NCBI GenBank assembly: GCA_002081555.1
Contig: KV921241.1
Coordinates: 2,133 to 31,710 of the forward strand
DNA from: Protostelium mycophagum
Taxonomy: Eukaryota; Evosea; Variosea; Protosteliida; Protosteliaceae
Direction of reading: 5' to 3'
DNA length: 29,578 bases
In this document: one piece after another, positions 10,134-20,625 of the stretch
How positions within the stretch are numbered: the stretch's first letter is position 1
How the letters are laid out: the number at the start of each line of letters is the position of its first letter
Program-made: the position numbers and the translations under genes
The notes under the pieces: generated by a model
Seen by the model: only the letters and a program-made list of their open reading frames with translations
Told to the model about the DNA's origin: nothing
Database searches by the model: none

Positions 10134-12136
10134 TTAATACATGGGTGTCTGCAGCACCCTCTCTACTGATATAGACATTCTCTCCTCTGCTTCGTGAGAG
10201 ATGGAGGCTCTCCTTGGTGTTTCCACTCTGTGGTTGTGTCCGAATATTCTGTGATGAGATCTGTCTGTGTAGATCATCTCTATAGAGTCCTTCCTCTCAA
10301 CGAGATCTTCATCTTCTGGGATGATCGTATTGGCGAGTTCGTCCATCGGGACTTGATCGAGCTCTACATAACAACTGATGTCTGAGTAGGTGATCTCATA
10401 CTTTCCAGTCTCGTGATTAGGTCTCACCATCGGTACAAAGTAAGAGTTCCACCGGATATCAGAGGGGACATAAGACCACCTGTCTATGTTCACCCAATAT
10501 CAATCTCAGAGCAGCTGTATACAGAAGGGATTTCGCTTCATTATCTTCTATAAAAGAGGAAACTACACGTTACCTCGCTTGAAGGTTCATGGACACGGCC
10601 TCATCTACACCATCTAAAACGATGATGATCTCAAAGAGATCGTTCGGATCAGCAAGAGTCCTCTTTGTGATTCCCCACAACGGCGACATCTATGAGAATA
10701 AAACTTCTGTCAAATTTTGAATAAGTTTCAAGGTACCGGGTTGATGGTGTGAAAAAGAGTCCAGGGGAGGGGCAACTGCGGTGTAGAATAGTTCAGATTA
10801 CGTGGTCGTCCAAATTGTTGAAACAACTCGAAATCGAGTTCGTGGATCCTTTGGACTTCAACTTGATGACGAAGCTTTTAGATTTCTCACCTCATCACGA
10901 ACCGCGTATCTATGGGAACCTCGTTATCATTTGCCGCCAACACCTTCGATTATCACCATCTATTCGATTTTTCCCGCCAAAATGTCGTGACTCACCTGCG
11001 GCAAAGTCCTCCCGTCCATAGTCTCTCTCCTCAACAGCAACAGCTTCACGGAGCTGGAAATCAAGAGAGGCTTTCTGACGTTACAACACCTCACAATCAA
11101 TGTTGGAAATTGTCCGACATCAAAATATCCTTTTGTGAGCTCCATGCTTGGGTCATCGATGAAGTCGGTGGTGAGCTGTTTTTTAATTTAAAAATAATTA
11201 TAAAGCGATAAAAAATAAATGTGTTTGTATTTTGCAAATCACCAAGATCTAACAATACGGTAAAACGTGTACAGACCTGGTTGATCACCGCGACTGTAGA
11301 GAATAAAATGTTTCTGCTGATACGTGTTGGTCTCTGCAGCTTATTCACAATAAACGCTATGAAATGATCAATAAGATAATTGGTCACAACGAGAGATCAC
11401 CTGTCAGTACCGCAATAAATAAAATACTGAAATAGGCCTCCACTGTCACGACCGCCTAAATTGGATTAAATTCAATGAAAATACACGCTTTATTAAAAGT
11501 ATTTTTTTGTGCTTTTCTCGCGATAAGATAAATATGTTAAAAATTAAAGAATAAATCCAAAAAAATAATCACCTGTACATAAACAGACTTTGGGGCCAAA
11601 GTGTATCCAAAACCCACAGTGGATAATGTCTGTACAGAAAAACAAAGGCACAAGTAGTATCGTCCGATATTTGTTTGTGTCTCATCAATTCCGTAGACTC
11701 CAAAAGCATCTGTAAAACTCATTCTTCTCCTCATCTCATTGCAATAGTCCTTCATCCGTGTGCAGAAGAACATTCTTTATGAGTAATTAGACACAAAAGT
11801 GTAAACAGACCTGCGTAATAAAGACCTGCAAAAAAGAGATGTATGATGGCGTAACCGACTGTGAATACGGCGGTCAACTGCCACCAGGACCATTCCAGCA
11901 AGAGATGATAAAAATCAGCTGGACATTCGATCAGAATTTGGTTGATTTGGTGCATCCGCGTCAGCGTATGATGGAAGTGATTTGCAATTAAAAGGGATCG
12001 TACCAAGGCGTCCATCAACTGGAACATTCTGTTGAATGATGTTGAATTTTCGATCGGCCTTCCTTGAAATCAATCGAATTGGATCTTGTTGCTTGACGGT
12101 GAAGCTCTTCTTCATCATTTGCTCCTGAGGGAACAT
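10134..12136 (-). CDS. Inward-rectifier potassium channel, KirBac-like
   Basis: Ten exons (12136-12004, 11918-11811, 11709-11573, 11455-11401, 11356-11277, 11175-10996, 10943-10891, 10848-10737, 10689-10574, 10479-10134, read on the minus strand) give 439 aa. Slide helix and TM1 (LEWSWWQLTAVF) are followed by the pore helix and selectivity filter TVGFG at 111-115, TM2 (VTVEAYFSILFIA) and the cytoplasmic immunoglobulin-like domain. The latter is recognisable by FPTLIVRCCNVRK, LLLLRRET, RIHELDFELF, the SPLWGIT block and SDIRWNSYFVP. It should be a tetrameric K+ channel of the plasma or an internal membrane. The filter context resembles prokaryotic KirBac more than animal Kir. An upstream 59-codon frame from 12343 could add an N-terminal exon through a GTGAAC donor. 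A C-terminal tail of about 75 acidic/basic residues is lineage-specific. Confidence 0.88.
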
Positions 12137-12389
12137 CTTGTAAATAAATTCGCCGTCCAACAAACCAGTTCACCTCCGCGTCCTTTGATCGGGGAACAAA
12201 GAAGTCAACTCTGCCGAACCACGAACGATCACTGGATTATGCGATTTTTTAGTTCGGAATTCCGGGCATCGAGAGAAGACTTCCGCCTGCCACCTGAGAA
12301 GTCTGCCAAACACCATCTCTTTATCTTCGTAAAGACTTTGCATTCTTGTACATACAATAAAATTGTAAATAAATACCGTTCTTATTTAT

Positions 12390-13368
12390 TTAGTGTGTGG
12401 CGGCAGCCTTTGCCTCGTCCAGGGTTGAGAGCAAGACGGGGTCTGGCTTTAACTGCATGGGGTCGGTCTCTGGCTTGGGTGTCTCCCCGCTTGGTTTGTA
12501 CTCTGGTGCTCCAGTACCAGACTCCTTCACCAGCTCGTCTGCAGCGGGTGTGGCAGCCGCGACAGAGGCGAGCTGGCTGGCGGCAGCGGCAAACTCTGGG
12601 TTGGCAGAGATGGCAGAAGGGGTGGCGGTTGTGGTTGTGGCGGGGGTATCCTTCATCTTGTCTGCGAGCTCTTTGGACTCGTCTCCTAACTGCTGGACGA
12701 CGTTGTTGCCGTCGTTGGCGGCAGCTTTGACGGTGTCCATGGCACTGACGAATGAAGATCGAGACGCCTCCTTCAGCTCACTGACATCCTCTGCAACACC
12801 CTGTGAAGATCAATTTATACATTTCAAAAGATAGAAAACGTACGTCTTTGATTTCGCCAACGAAGCCAGAAAGTCTAGCTCCCTGTTCTCTTACAAAAGA
12901 AGATGATCTGGAGACGGTTTCAGAGGCAGTTGCCACTGTTACATCCTTCGCGTAGAGGATGTTCTCTCTGGCGGCCTCTCCGGCGAGGTTCATCTTTTGG
13001 ACTGCGACCTGAAATAGTCGGTTGGATGCAGACGTACATTGTGAGACTCACCTCCGCGGCCTCAAGAGTAACATTCTTGATCTCAACAGCCTTGTTAACA
13101 ACGTATTCTGTGGCTTCATTGACCTTTACATTTTAGATTAGGCATTATGTTTTCTACGAACCTTAGTCTGGACTGTCTCAAGAGTGTTTTGTGATGTTGT
13201 AGAGACTACTTCGACTGCGTTTTTAGCGGCATCTGCGCCTGCTTGGATCTTGTCTTTGGTGGCTTCGGTGTATGTGTTTGGTGCTTCGGCTGGTGTGGCA
13301 GTTGGTTCGGTTGTGGTGATCACCGTGGCATTGGGTGTGATTTCTACTACGGTCGTGTTTTGGGTCAT
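12390..13368 (-). CDS. Ala-rich amphipathic-helix protein (LEA/perilipin-like composition)
   Basis: Exons 13368-13162, 13123-13052, 13008-12844 and 12800-12390 are all phase 0 and give 284 aa. After a Thr-rich start (about 1-35), residues 36-180 form a continuous Ala/Val/Lys/Glu helix with loose 11-residue periodicity (TKDKIQAGADAAKNAVEVV, GEAARENILYAKD). A Pro/Thr-rich low-complexity C-terminus follows. No signal peptide or membrane segment is seen. This composition is shared by group 3 LEA proteins, perilipins and apolipoprotein-like lipid-surface proteins, so lipid-droplet or membrane-surface binding or desiccation protection are possible; none is proven. The stop TAA merges with AATAAA. 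It sits between the channel gene and an unknown gene on the same strand. Confidence 0.7.
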
Positions 13369-13447
13369 GTTTCGTGTTCTGATGGTTGTGTTTTGAACTG
13401 ATCCATTTCGATGTATTCAGATAAAACCGACGAGATTTCCCGTTCTT

Positions 13448-13859
13448 CTACAACGCAGCAAAGGCCTCAATTTGCTGAATTTCATAATTATGAAATATAT
13501 TGCACTCGTAGATGTACAGCTCATGCAGTTGCTCGATGAATCCTTTGTACATATACATGGGATCCCAAGGATCAAGCTTGGTCAATCTAAAGAGGCAGCT
13601 TTTGTTTAGATGAGCTTGGATAGTGAATAACAGAAGCTTGTTTGTAGGATTTAAGAGGCTATCTCCAGCGTTGTGACCGTTGGAAGGTCGAGATTGAAAT
13701 AAATTGTCAACCGCCGAAACCACCCCGATGTTTCGCTGGTTAATGCAATTCGCATATTTCACGAACACCAGTCGCTGCCATGTGGTCAAGGCTCCCTCTT
13801 CACTCTGTTCCTCTCTCTGGACGCCTCAACATTCAGGTACTGAAGATCTCGTTATCCAT
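13448..13859 (-). CDS. Helical protein of unknown function overlapping MCU exon 1
   Basis: A long open frame (13797 to 13448) is helical and ends with a Tyr-rich helix (YKGFIEQLHELYIYE). It has no internal Met before the middle. The nearest start is ATG at 13859, joined by a 43-nt intron (13840-13798), giving about 122 aa. I do not recognise the family. Its first exons lie opposite MCU exon 1 (13780-13836) on the other strand, so the two 5' ends overlap. No AATAAA is visible after its stop, and the next gene on the strand begins 80 bp downstream. The start is uncertain. Confidence 0.45.
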
Positions 13860-14950
13860 TTCCCTGATTAAAATAGGGCTTGAACCGTATTCAGCCAGTC
13901 CAAGCCAAAACAGTCTTCTTTAAGAGATCTCTCGCAACAGGTAAGATAAATTCGGTTAGGTGCAGAAGATTGACTCTTAATAACAGAGACACCTTCTGTT
14001 GCCGTTAAAACCATATTAGACAAGAAGACCAACACCAAGTCTTTCAAATTAAACATCCCTCTTGGAGCAGAGACTGTCCTTTTCTCTCCTTCTGCCCATC
14101 AGACTCTTCGCGACCTCGTGAAGGACATTAAAGAAGAGGATTCCTCTGTCAAGTCTGTTTCATTCTACGAACCAAGCGGTGCAAGAGTATCTGCTTCCAG
14201 TAGATTGGATGACGTAGGTCTCATTTTTGTAGGTCCGCTGACAATATCAGGCATTGCAATCAGATCTTCGTGTAGTGATCGATGGAAAGACTCTCCAACT
14301 CTCCTCTCGTGAGTGTTGCGAAAATGTCTTTATATTCTCTTATCCCAATAGCCACCGCAGCCGCAACTACAAATGCTTCTTCTGGATCACAGGTCCCTAA
14401 CTATGCAGAGGCAGATGCCTTCTATCAGTCTGTACTTGCTGCTGGAACCCCTGGTACACCCATCCCAGCTCATATCATCCCCTCCACTCCAGAGGAAATC
14501 GCCAAACTCGAGCGTGAGATCTTCCCCTTGATGAGAGAAAAGCTTGCTCTCGATGCCAAAGCATATGCCTTCGCCGATACCGTTCTTTTCGGTGGACTTG
14601 GTGCTTTCGCCGCACAATACATCTTCTTGGCTCGTCTCACATGGTGGGAGTTCAACTGGGACGTAATGGAGCCCGTCACCTACTTTATCACATCTGGAAC
14701 CGCTCTTCTTGCCATGTTTTACTTTGTCCTCGCCAAACAAGAGTACACCTTTGAGAACGTGAGAGACGGTGTCGCCAGAAGAAGAATGGCCGTCACTTAC
14801 TGGAAGTCCAAGAAGTTTGATGTCGAGAAATACTTCGATTTGGAGTATGAACTGAAGGCAAGAGAGCCTGAGGCATTACTGCGGTTGGAGAGCTGCCTGC
14901 AAGGACACACCCCTGTGCCCTCCCGTTTCGTCGATTTGCTCAAGAAATAG
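13780..14950 (+). CDS. MCU: Mitochondrial calcium uniporter pore subunit
   Basis: Five exons (13780-13836, 13877-13940, 13987-14213, 14251-14308, 14352-14950) give 334 aa. The first 40 residues are rich in Arg/Ser/Leu and lack acidic residues, ending KRSLAT, typical of a matrix-targeting peptide. Residues about 55-125 match the N-terminal matrix domain. Two transmembrane helices (about 209-230 and 245-262) flank WDVMEPVTYF at 238-247, the DIME pore motif with Asp239 and Glu242. A matrix coiled coil precedes TM1. It forms the tetrameric Ca2+ channel of the inner mitochondrial membrane. No EMRE or MICU gene is in the window. It is convergent with CENP-S (121 bp between stops). Confidence 0.95.
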
Positions 14951-15071
14951 ATCATCTGTAAGATTATTGATTTTACTTTTTAGAGGTGGTCTATCTTTAA
15001 CTTCTACATCTTGTCTATAAAATTGAAAAAATACAAAATTAAATTTGTAACTGAAAGATCTACAACCACAT

Positions 15072-15953
15072 TTATTTTCTGAAAAAAGACGCCAGTTTCG
15101 ATGGACCGCTGGTCTTTTTTCTTCCCGCCAAAATATCCTCTATCTCAGCGTCAAAATCGTCATCTCCCTCTGTTTTCAATGATTCCGAGAAAAATGGCTC
15201 TACTTTTGTCTGTTTTGTCTGAAGTTCGTCTTCTGATTCTTCTGCTGCAGCTTTCTTTCTCTTTGCTGCTTGTTTTTTTTCGGCTGGTGGCTTCTTCTCT
15301 ACCGTCTTTTTTTCAGAAGACAACTCCTCTATTTTGGCGGCAATTGTCGATTGCTGCTCACTCAATCAGTTGTCGTTGCGAAGGATGATTGAATCTTGTT
15401 CCTGAAGATGATGTCATGATCAAGATCAACAGGATGTGTCTTGTCGTGTCACAGCAGTCAAAACAGTTATGGTTCATGTTTGCAGCAGGGTAACAGGGAT
15501 GCCACATAAAGCAATGTACAGAGTATACCCAACACATACGAATATGAGGCAGAACAAATCGCCATGACTCACCAACGGGGTCTTTCTCGCGCATAATTTG
15601 ACGCTGTCTCTGTTTAGAAATGTCCAATGAAGATCATCATCCTCACTCATCAGTGTTGATGGCGATTCTTTTTCCATGCCGTGAGAAGGCCTCAAGATCT
15701 GTCGAGAAGGTTTCTGTAATCGTTGATTTCATTTTTCAATCTCCTCATTCTCACGTACCTATATACCCTAACGTCAATTGTGTAACTGCTGCTATTGCTT
15801 CTCTATCATTTTCAGACCATGGTGGCAAGATCAACATCACCTTGTAACTGGGAATTGGACAGACCCTGATGCCTCCAAATTCTCTGCAATCTTCCCGATT
15901 TGATAATGTATTGCCTCATTTAAACGTTCTTGTTCATTGTTTTCATCTTCCAT
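15072..15953 (-). CDS. CENP-S/MHF1 histone-fold protein
   Basis: Exons 15953-15841, 15802-15759, 15713-15647, 15609-15573 and 15356-15072 join in frame to 181 aa. Residues about 10-85 align by eye with human CENP-S/MHF1: LNEAIHYQIGKIAE, VTREAIAAVTQLTL, FSRHGKRIAINTDED and VKLCARK. The family forms a histone-fold tetramer with CENP-X at kinetochores and with FANCM at stalled forks. The C-terminal 90 residues are Lys/Glu-rich and end SKLASFFRK, with a second QTKVEPFF inside, both reminiscent of PCNA-binding (PIP) boxes; the human protein has no such tail as I recall it. The last intron (216 nt) is the least certain junction. The stop TAA lies in AATAAA. The partner CENP-X is not in the window. 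Confidence 0.85.
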
Positions 15954-16019
15954 GTTTTCTGGGAAATGATCTCCGATTTTTGTGAACATCTTGCAATCGT
16001 CTTCTCTTTATTTATTTTA

Positions 16020-16555
16020 TTATTTTAAGATTAAACCTGAGCTGGACAACAATTCATCACTGATAACATTTTCTAGACGTCCGAAAGGTCTCTGATAGAA
16101 ATGCACCGTCAACAAATTTCAGTTTCTCTCGAGGAGTTTATAAAAGAATGACCTCACCAGCATGTGCACAAGCAACTTGTCTCCGAATCTTAACGATAAA
16201 ATGAAGGCATTTCGATACATTATTTTATTGTTATTGAAGAGCAAAAGAATGAAGAACTCACAGTATTTATTGGCGGACCGTCTTCGTTTTTGGGAGCCTT
16301 CATCTCTTCAATCTCTATCCCATCATCTCCAAGTTGGAAGAAATTAAGTGTCGACTCATGCACGATGCAAAACTTGAGTTTGACTGTTTTCATTCAGTTA
16401 CAGATCGCACATATACAATAAAAGAAGCACAAAAAACATCAAAATGAGTCTATACTGTACCTGGCTTCAGCTTTATCGCAAATGCCTTGATATCACTCCA
16501 ATCTGGAACGTCATCTGAGAAGCTGTCGTTGTTCAGACTTGGATTTCAATTCCAT
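16020..16555 (-). CDS. Small gene of unknown function between Sen54 and CENP-S
   Basis: Coding exons are inferred from open frames bounded by splice signals: one ending IKAFAIKLKP (donor GTACAG near 16461), one starting VKLKFCIVHES and ending about 16262, a very short exon (LLVHML) and a last exon ending LLSSSGLILK at 16020, followed at once by repeated AATAAA. The 5' end is unresolved: an ATG at 16555, only 20 bp from the Sen54 stop, could reach the first exon only through an implausible 16-nt intron. The product would be about 95-100 aa, acidic in the middle, without membrane segments. I do not recognise it. Confidence 0.4.
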
Positions 16556-16574
16556 TTTCTGGTATTTTTCATGT

Positions 16575-17818
16575 TTATTTTCTATGGATTGCCCGAGATG
16601 TATTTGTATGTTGAAGATTCAAAGAACTAAAAGCAAGAATAATATAATTTTTGTGGAGACCATCAAAAATAACTTCAGTCGGCAGCTTTTCAATGATTTC
16701 GATGATTTACAAAGAGATACACACAGCTCTATCTTAATAAATGTAAGAACAGATTCCCACCTCCTCACACAAACTTGCCAGGCTGGAACTGTTGATTTTG
16801 TTCTGGAATATCCTTGCGGCAGATAAACATCAAAATCTACCCTTATCTCCTTCTCACTATCCATCAACTATTCGATTATTCAGAATATATTTTGGTGTCA
16901 TTTTGACAGATGTCATGACGTCATACCGGAGGCTGTGGTATCGCGAGTTGACTGTATGCGATGATCTCGCTCTGGTACTTGTTGTGTATGATGGTGATTG
17001 GCATCTTGTTTCCGATCATGTTTTCATGTGATGGCGGGAACCATCCTCTCTCGTGCTTCTGTACATCTTCTTCTTGCTTTATTCTCTTCTGTGAATTTCC
17101 TTCGTTTTTTTCATAATTTCTCTTGTTTTTTTTATTATTTCCTTGTTCTTCCTGTATTTTATTTGTATTTGAAAAACTTTGATTTTCACGCACTTTTTTT
17201 GGTTTTTGGGCGGGTTGTGTGGGTTGGTTTTTGTAATGATAGACAGATCTGTGCACTACATATCCATTTCTTTTGAGATGGGAATACACAAGGTACTTGT
17301 CAAATCCACAGAAGCGACTGTCGACAGCGAGAGATGTCATTTCCTGCACAGACAGAGGCAAGCCTCCCTTCTTCACCTCTAAAGCTCCACAATCGACCAG
17401 ATAACTGATCAGATCAGATGCGTGATAGCAGAAGAGTGCCTACGCTGCCTCTTCTGGATATAATATCGTCTTAGAATTCTCTGTGTGTCCTGTTGTTGCG
17501 ATAAGCTTTCCACGTGTTTGTTGGACTTCAACACAAGAGATGTCATCTCGCCAAAACCCTTGTCCTATTGTCTTTCTGCGTCGAATCACAGATTGATCAA
17601 ACATATTGTTCCTACCTTTTGATTACTCTGTCAATCTCGTTTGACAATACAGAGAACAATTCCTCGCGTTTCTTCTCAGCTTTGATCTCCCCTTCACCTC
17701 CCACATTTTCAAAATCTTTGGTGCCTTTACTGAAAGTCTTCTTCTGTTTGATCTGTATCTTCTCTTCCTGATCGATCCACGGTATGGCAGGCTGTATTCT
17801 GTCCGCTAGAGGGTCCAT
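16575..17818 (-). CDS. tRNA-splicing endonuclease subunit Sen54
   Basis: Exons 17818-17616, 17575-17444, 17404-16927, 16849-16721 and 16685-16575 join in frame to 350 aa. The conserved Sen54 core is clear: LYPEEAAYLVDCGALEV, GGLPLSVQE, then YLVYSHLKRNGYVV. A Lys/Asn-rich insert follows (about 160-235). The C-terminal domain is marked by VDFDVYLPQ and VPAWQVCV, and a last exon reads LPTEVIFDGLHKNYIILAF, like the family's final strands. Sen54 is the structural partner of catalytic Sen2 in the nuclear or mitochondrial-surface endonuclease that excises tRNA introns. Neither tRNA here has an intron. The 35-nt last intron is the shortest in the window. The stop is inside AATAAA. It is divergent from CTP synthase, with 131 bp between the start codons. 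Confidence 0.9.
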
Positions 17819-17949
17819 ATTATCGTCACGATGATTGTTGTTGTTCCGGACCGGAAAATTCTCATGTTTCTTTCAAGTTGAATCCTGAGTGAGAAATCGG
17901 AAGAAGCCGGCTCACAATTTCAACAGTCACAGAAACAGCAAGAAGCAAC

Positions 17950-20290
17950 ATGAAATACATTCTGGTGACTGGTGGTGTTCTTAGTGGGATTGGAAAGGGT
18001 GTCATTGCCTCTTCTACTGGTGTCTTAATGAAGAGCTTGGGCTACCGTGTCACTTCTGTTAAAATCGACCCATACATTAACATAGATGCTGGTACCATGT
18101 CTCCTTTCGAGCACGGTGAGCCTTCAACAAACTTGAAGTTGAAGCTGAGATGAATCAGGAGAGGTTTTTGTGCTGGATGACGGAGGAGAGGTCGATTTAG
18201 ACTTGGGAAACTATGAGCGTTTCATTGATTCCACCCTAACAAGGGACAACAACATCACTACTGGAAAGATTTACAATCATGTCATAGAGAAGGTGATCAC
18301 GTTCAAAAGGAAAGCCCAATTGACTTACAATTGATCAGGAACGTGTTGGAGGATATCTTGGAAAGACAGTTCAGGTTGTGCCACATATCTGCAATGCCAT
18401 ACAAGATTGGGTTGAAAGAGTTGCTCACATCCCCGCTGATGGCTCAAAAGACACACCGGACATTTGCATCATTGAATTAGGAGGTACTTGACATTCCCGT
18501 TTCGTATCTCATATGATCATCCCATGATCTTTCTTTTTGTTACAGTTCACTCTGATACAATAAAATCAATCTTCTTTACAACATACAACAAAAACCATTG
18601 GTGGATCGATGCAAGTTGGAATAAGTCGGAATGTGCTAAAGACAAGCAGGAACTGTGGGAGATATTGAGTCTATGCCTTTCATCGAAGCCATGAGACAGT
18701 TCCAGTTCAGAGTTGGAAAGGGAAATTTCTGTTTGTGTGAGTAGGCTGCAGTTAGAGAAATGTCATAATGACATTGACAGTTCACGTCAGTCTGGTCCCC
18801 ACGGTCGGAAAGTCTCACGGTATGTTTCCCGCCAAAACTCAAATTTCAAACTGAAAATCACAGAATTGAAGACCAAACCCACACAACAGACAGTGAGAGA
18901 GTTGAGAGCTTTAGGATTGACACCTGATGCGATCTTCTGCCGCTCTGCCTCCCCCCTGCCCCCTGCAGTGAAGGAAAAGATATCTCTCTTTTGTCACGTG
19001 CCAGAAGGAAACGTCATATCTGTCTATGACGTGTCAAATATATACAGAGTCCCCATCGTTCTTGACACAGAAGGTGATTTTCGCGTGAGTTGACGTGAAT
19101 GACGGAAACAGGAGTACACAATGTCATCTACAACGCGTTGAACTTGAGCCCTCGTACACCGAAAGAAGGTTCTCTGAGCGCCTGGAAGAGGCTGGCTGAG
19201 AGCTACGACCGTCTTCACAATGAATCGATAGAGCCACTTCACATCGCTGTGGTCGGAAAATACACCGACTTGGACGACGCTTACCACTCCATCAGCAGCG
19301 CACTTCAGCATGCCAGTTTGAACGTGGACCAGAGACTCGTAATCGACTGGGTCGAGGCCAGCAACTTGGAACCACAGGTGGGTCACAAATATTCGTGCCG
19401 TCTCCATTTTTTGTGCCGTCACAAAGATTCGTGCTGATTTCGTGAGGTTGAGCAGGAAGACAATGCGGCATATACAAAAGCCTGGGAGTCCGTGAAGAAT
19501 GCCGGTGGAATTCTTGTCCCTGGTGGATTTGGTGACAGAGGAGTGGAAGGCAAGATTCTCGCCGCCAACTTCTGCAGAACAAGCAAAAAGCCATATCTGG
19601 GAATCTGTTTGGGACTTCAGATCATGGCTGTCGAGGTGAGATCTTGATCATGGGAGAAATGTCTCATGATCATCAGGTCTGCAGAAATGTCTTGGGATGG
19701 GCAGACGCAAACTCTGCAGAGTTTTCATCAGATACGACCCACCCCGTTGTGATCAACATGCCAGAAATTTCCAAGACTCATTTGGGTGGAACGATGCGTC
19801 TCGGCTCCAGGTATGTCAAATACGAAAAAATGTCAACAAGACCCCTGATGATGACAGAGCTTCTCTGTTTAGAGACAAGACCTCCAAGTTGAGAAAGTTG
19901 TACGGAGATGTGGACCACGTTGACGAGAGACACAGACACAGATACGAAGTCAACCCTGATTATGTCCCTGAGATTGAGTCCAAGTCAAACTTGCGGTGAG
20001 CTACTTTGAAGCAATCTTTTTTGTTGGTCTCCAATTTTAATTGATAGAGAATTATGAAGGGTGTATGATTTATCAACACATTTGCTGAAGAGAAAGAAAT
20101 ATGTTGCTGAATCACATTCAGATTTGTGGCCCAGGATGAGACTGGAAAGAGAATGGAGATTGCTGAGATGCTCGACCACCCCTACATGGTTGCAGTCCAA
20201 TACCACCCAGAGTTCAAGTCTAGACCACTCAGACCCTCCCCTCCTTTTGTTGGTCTCATCCTTGCTGCCGCTGGGAAATTCACACAATAA
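17950..20290 (+). CDS. CTP synthase (glutamine-hydrolysing)
   Basis: Eleven exons (17950-18115, 18159-18292, 18339-18483, 18650-18736, 18781-18819, 18864-19073, 19112-19377, 19447-19635, 19677-19810, 19858-19995, 20122-20290) give 558 aa, close to the family length. The synthetase domain opens with [20 protein letters not shown] and has [20 protein letters not shown] and [17 protein letters not shown]. The glutaminase domain (from about 300) has PGGFGDRG, the nucleophile Cys in LGICLGLQ, and His-Glu in QYHPEF. It makes CTP from UTP, ATP and glutamine in the cytosol. All splice sites are GT-AG. Intron 5 (44 nt) contains TTTCCCGCCAAAA. The stop TAA is inside AATAAA, leaving almost no 3' UTR. 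Confidence 0.97.
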
Positions 20291-20333
20291 AGCAGATCAA
20301 TTTTGAAATAATTTTGGTTACTAGGTGTGTGTT

Positions 20334-20366
20334 CTACTTGTCATGATCTACTACTTGTCATGATCT
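20334..20366. repeat. Short tandem duplication, 17-bp unit
   Basis: CTACTTGTCATGATCTA at 20334-20350 is followed directly by a second copy (20351-20366, 16 bases matching). It lies between the CTP synthase poly(A) signal and the tRNA-Thr pseudogene, and looks like replication slippage. Confidence 0.85.
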
Positions 20367-20396
20367 TCTGCACGGCCAATCAGCGGCTGTCAACAA

Positions 20397-20444
20397 GGCT
20401 CCTTGGCCAAGTGGTAAGGCCGAGTTCGAACCTCGCAGGGGCCA
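20397..20444 (+). pseudogene. tRNA-Thr copy lacking the anticodon arm
   Basis: The sequence equals the tRNA-Thr gene at 27367-27438 except that 24 bases, from the end of the D stem through the anticodon arm and variable loop, are missing. Acceptor and T arms and both Pol III boxes remain (GGCCAAGTGG and GAGTTCGAACC), and a T6 run follows at 20447-20452. Upstream CAACAAGGCTCC is shared with the intact gene, so the copy includes flanking DNA. It cannot decode, but it might still be transcribed by Pol III. Confidence 0.9.
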
Positions 20445-20625
20445 TCTTTTTTATTTGGTGATCTGAAGTTGTTCTTTCGTGTGATGGAACGGCCACCAAC
20501 GTATCGCAGCCTCTTTTTCTGACCCATCTATTCACTTCTAGTCAGAAAAATAGAACAGAGATTTAGGTCAAAGCTGAGAAAAAGAAAATGTTGAATAAAC
20601 TTGGTTAAGATCATTATTTATTTTC

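Noticed and set aside
12086-12834. Long plus-strand frames over the Ala-rich protein gene
   Set aside because: They are reverse-strand shadows of the minus gene, whose four phase-0 exons and poly(A) signal explain the sequence.
16525-16545. A 16-nt intron near the start of the unknown gene after Sen54, and similar 16-nt candidates in the channel gene (about 10890) and at 13840
   Set aside because: Too short for splicing. In the latter two cases longer in-phase introns (42 and 43 nt) exist; in the first the 5' end is simply unresolved.
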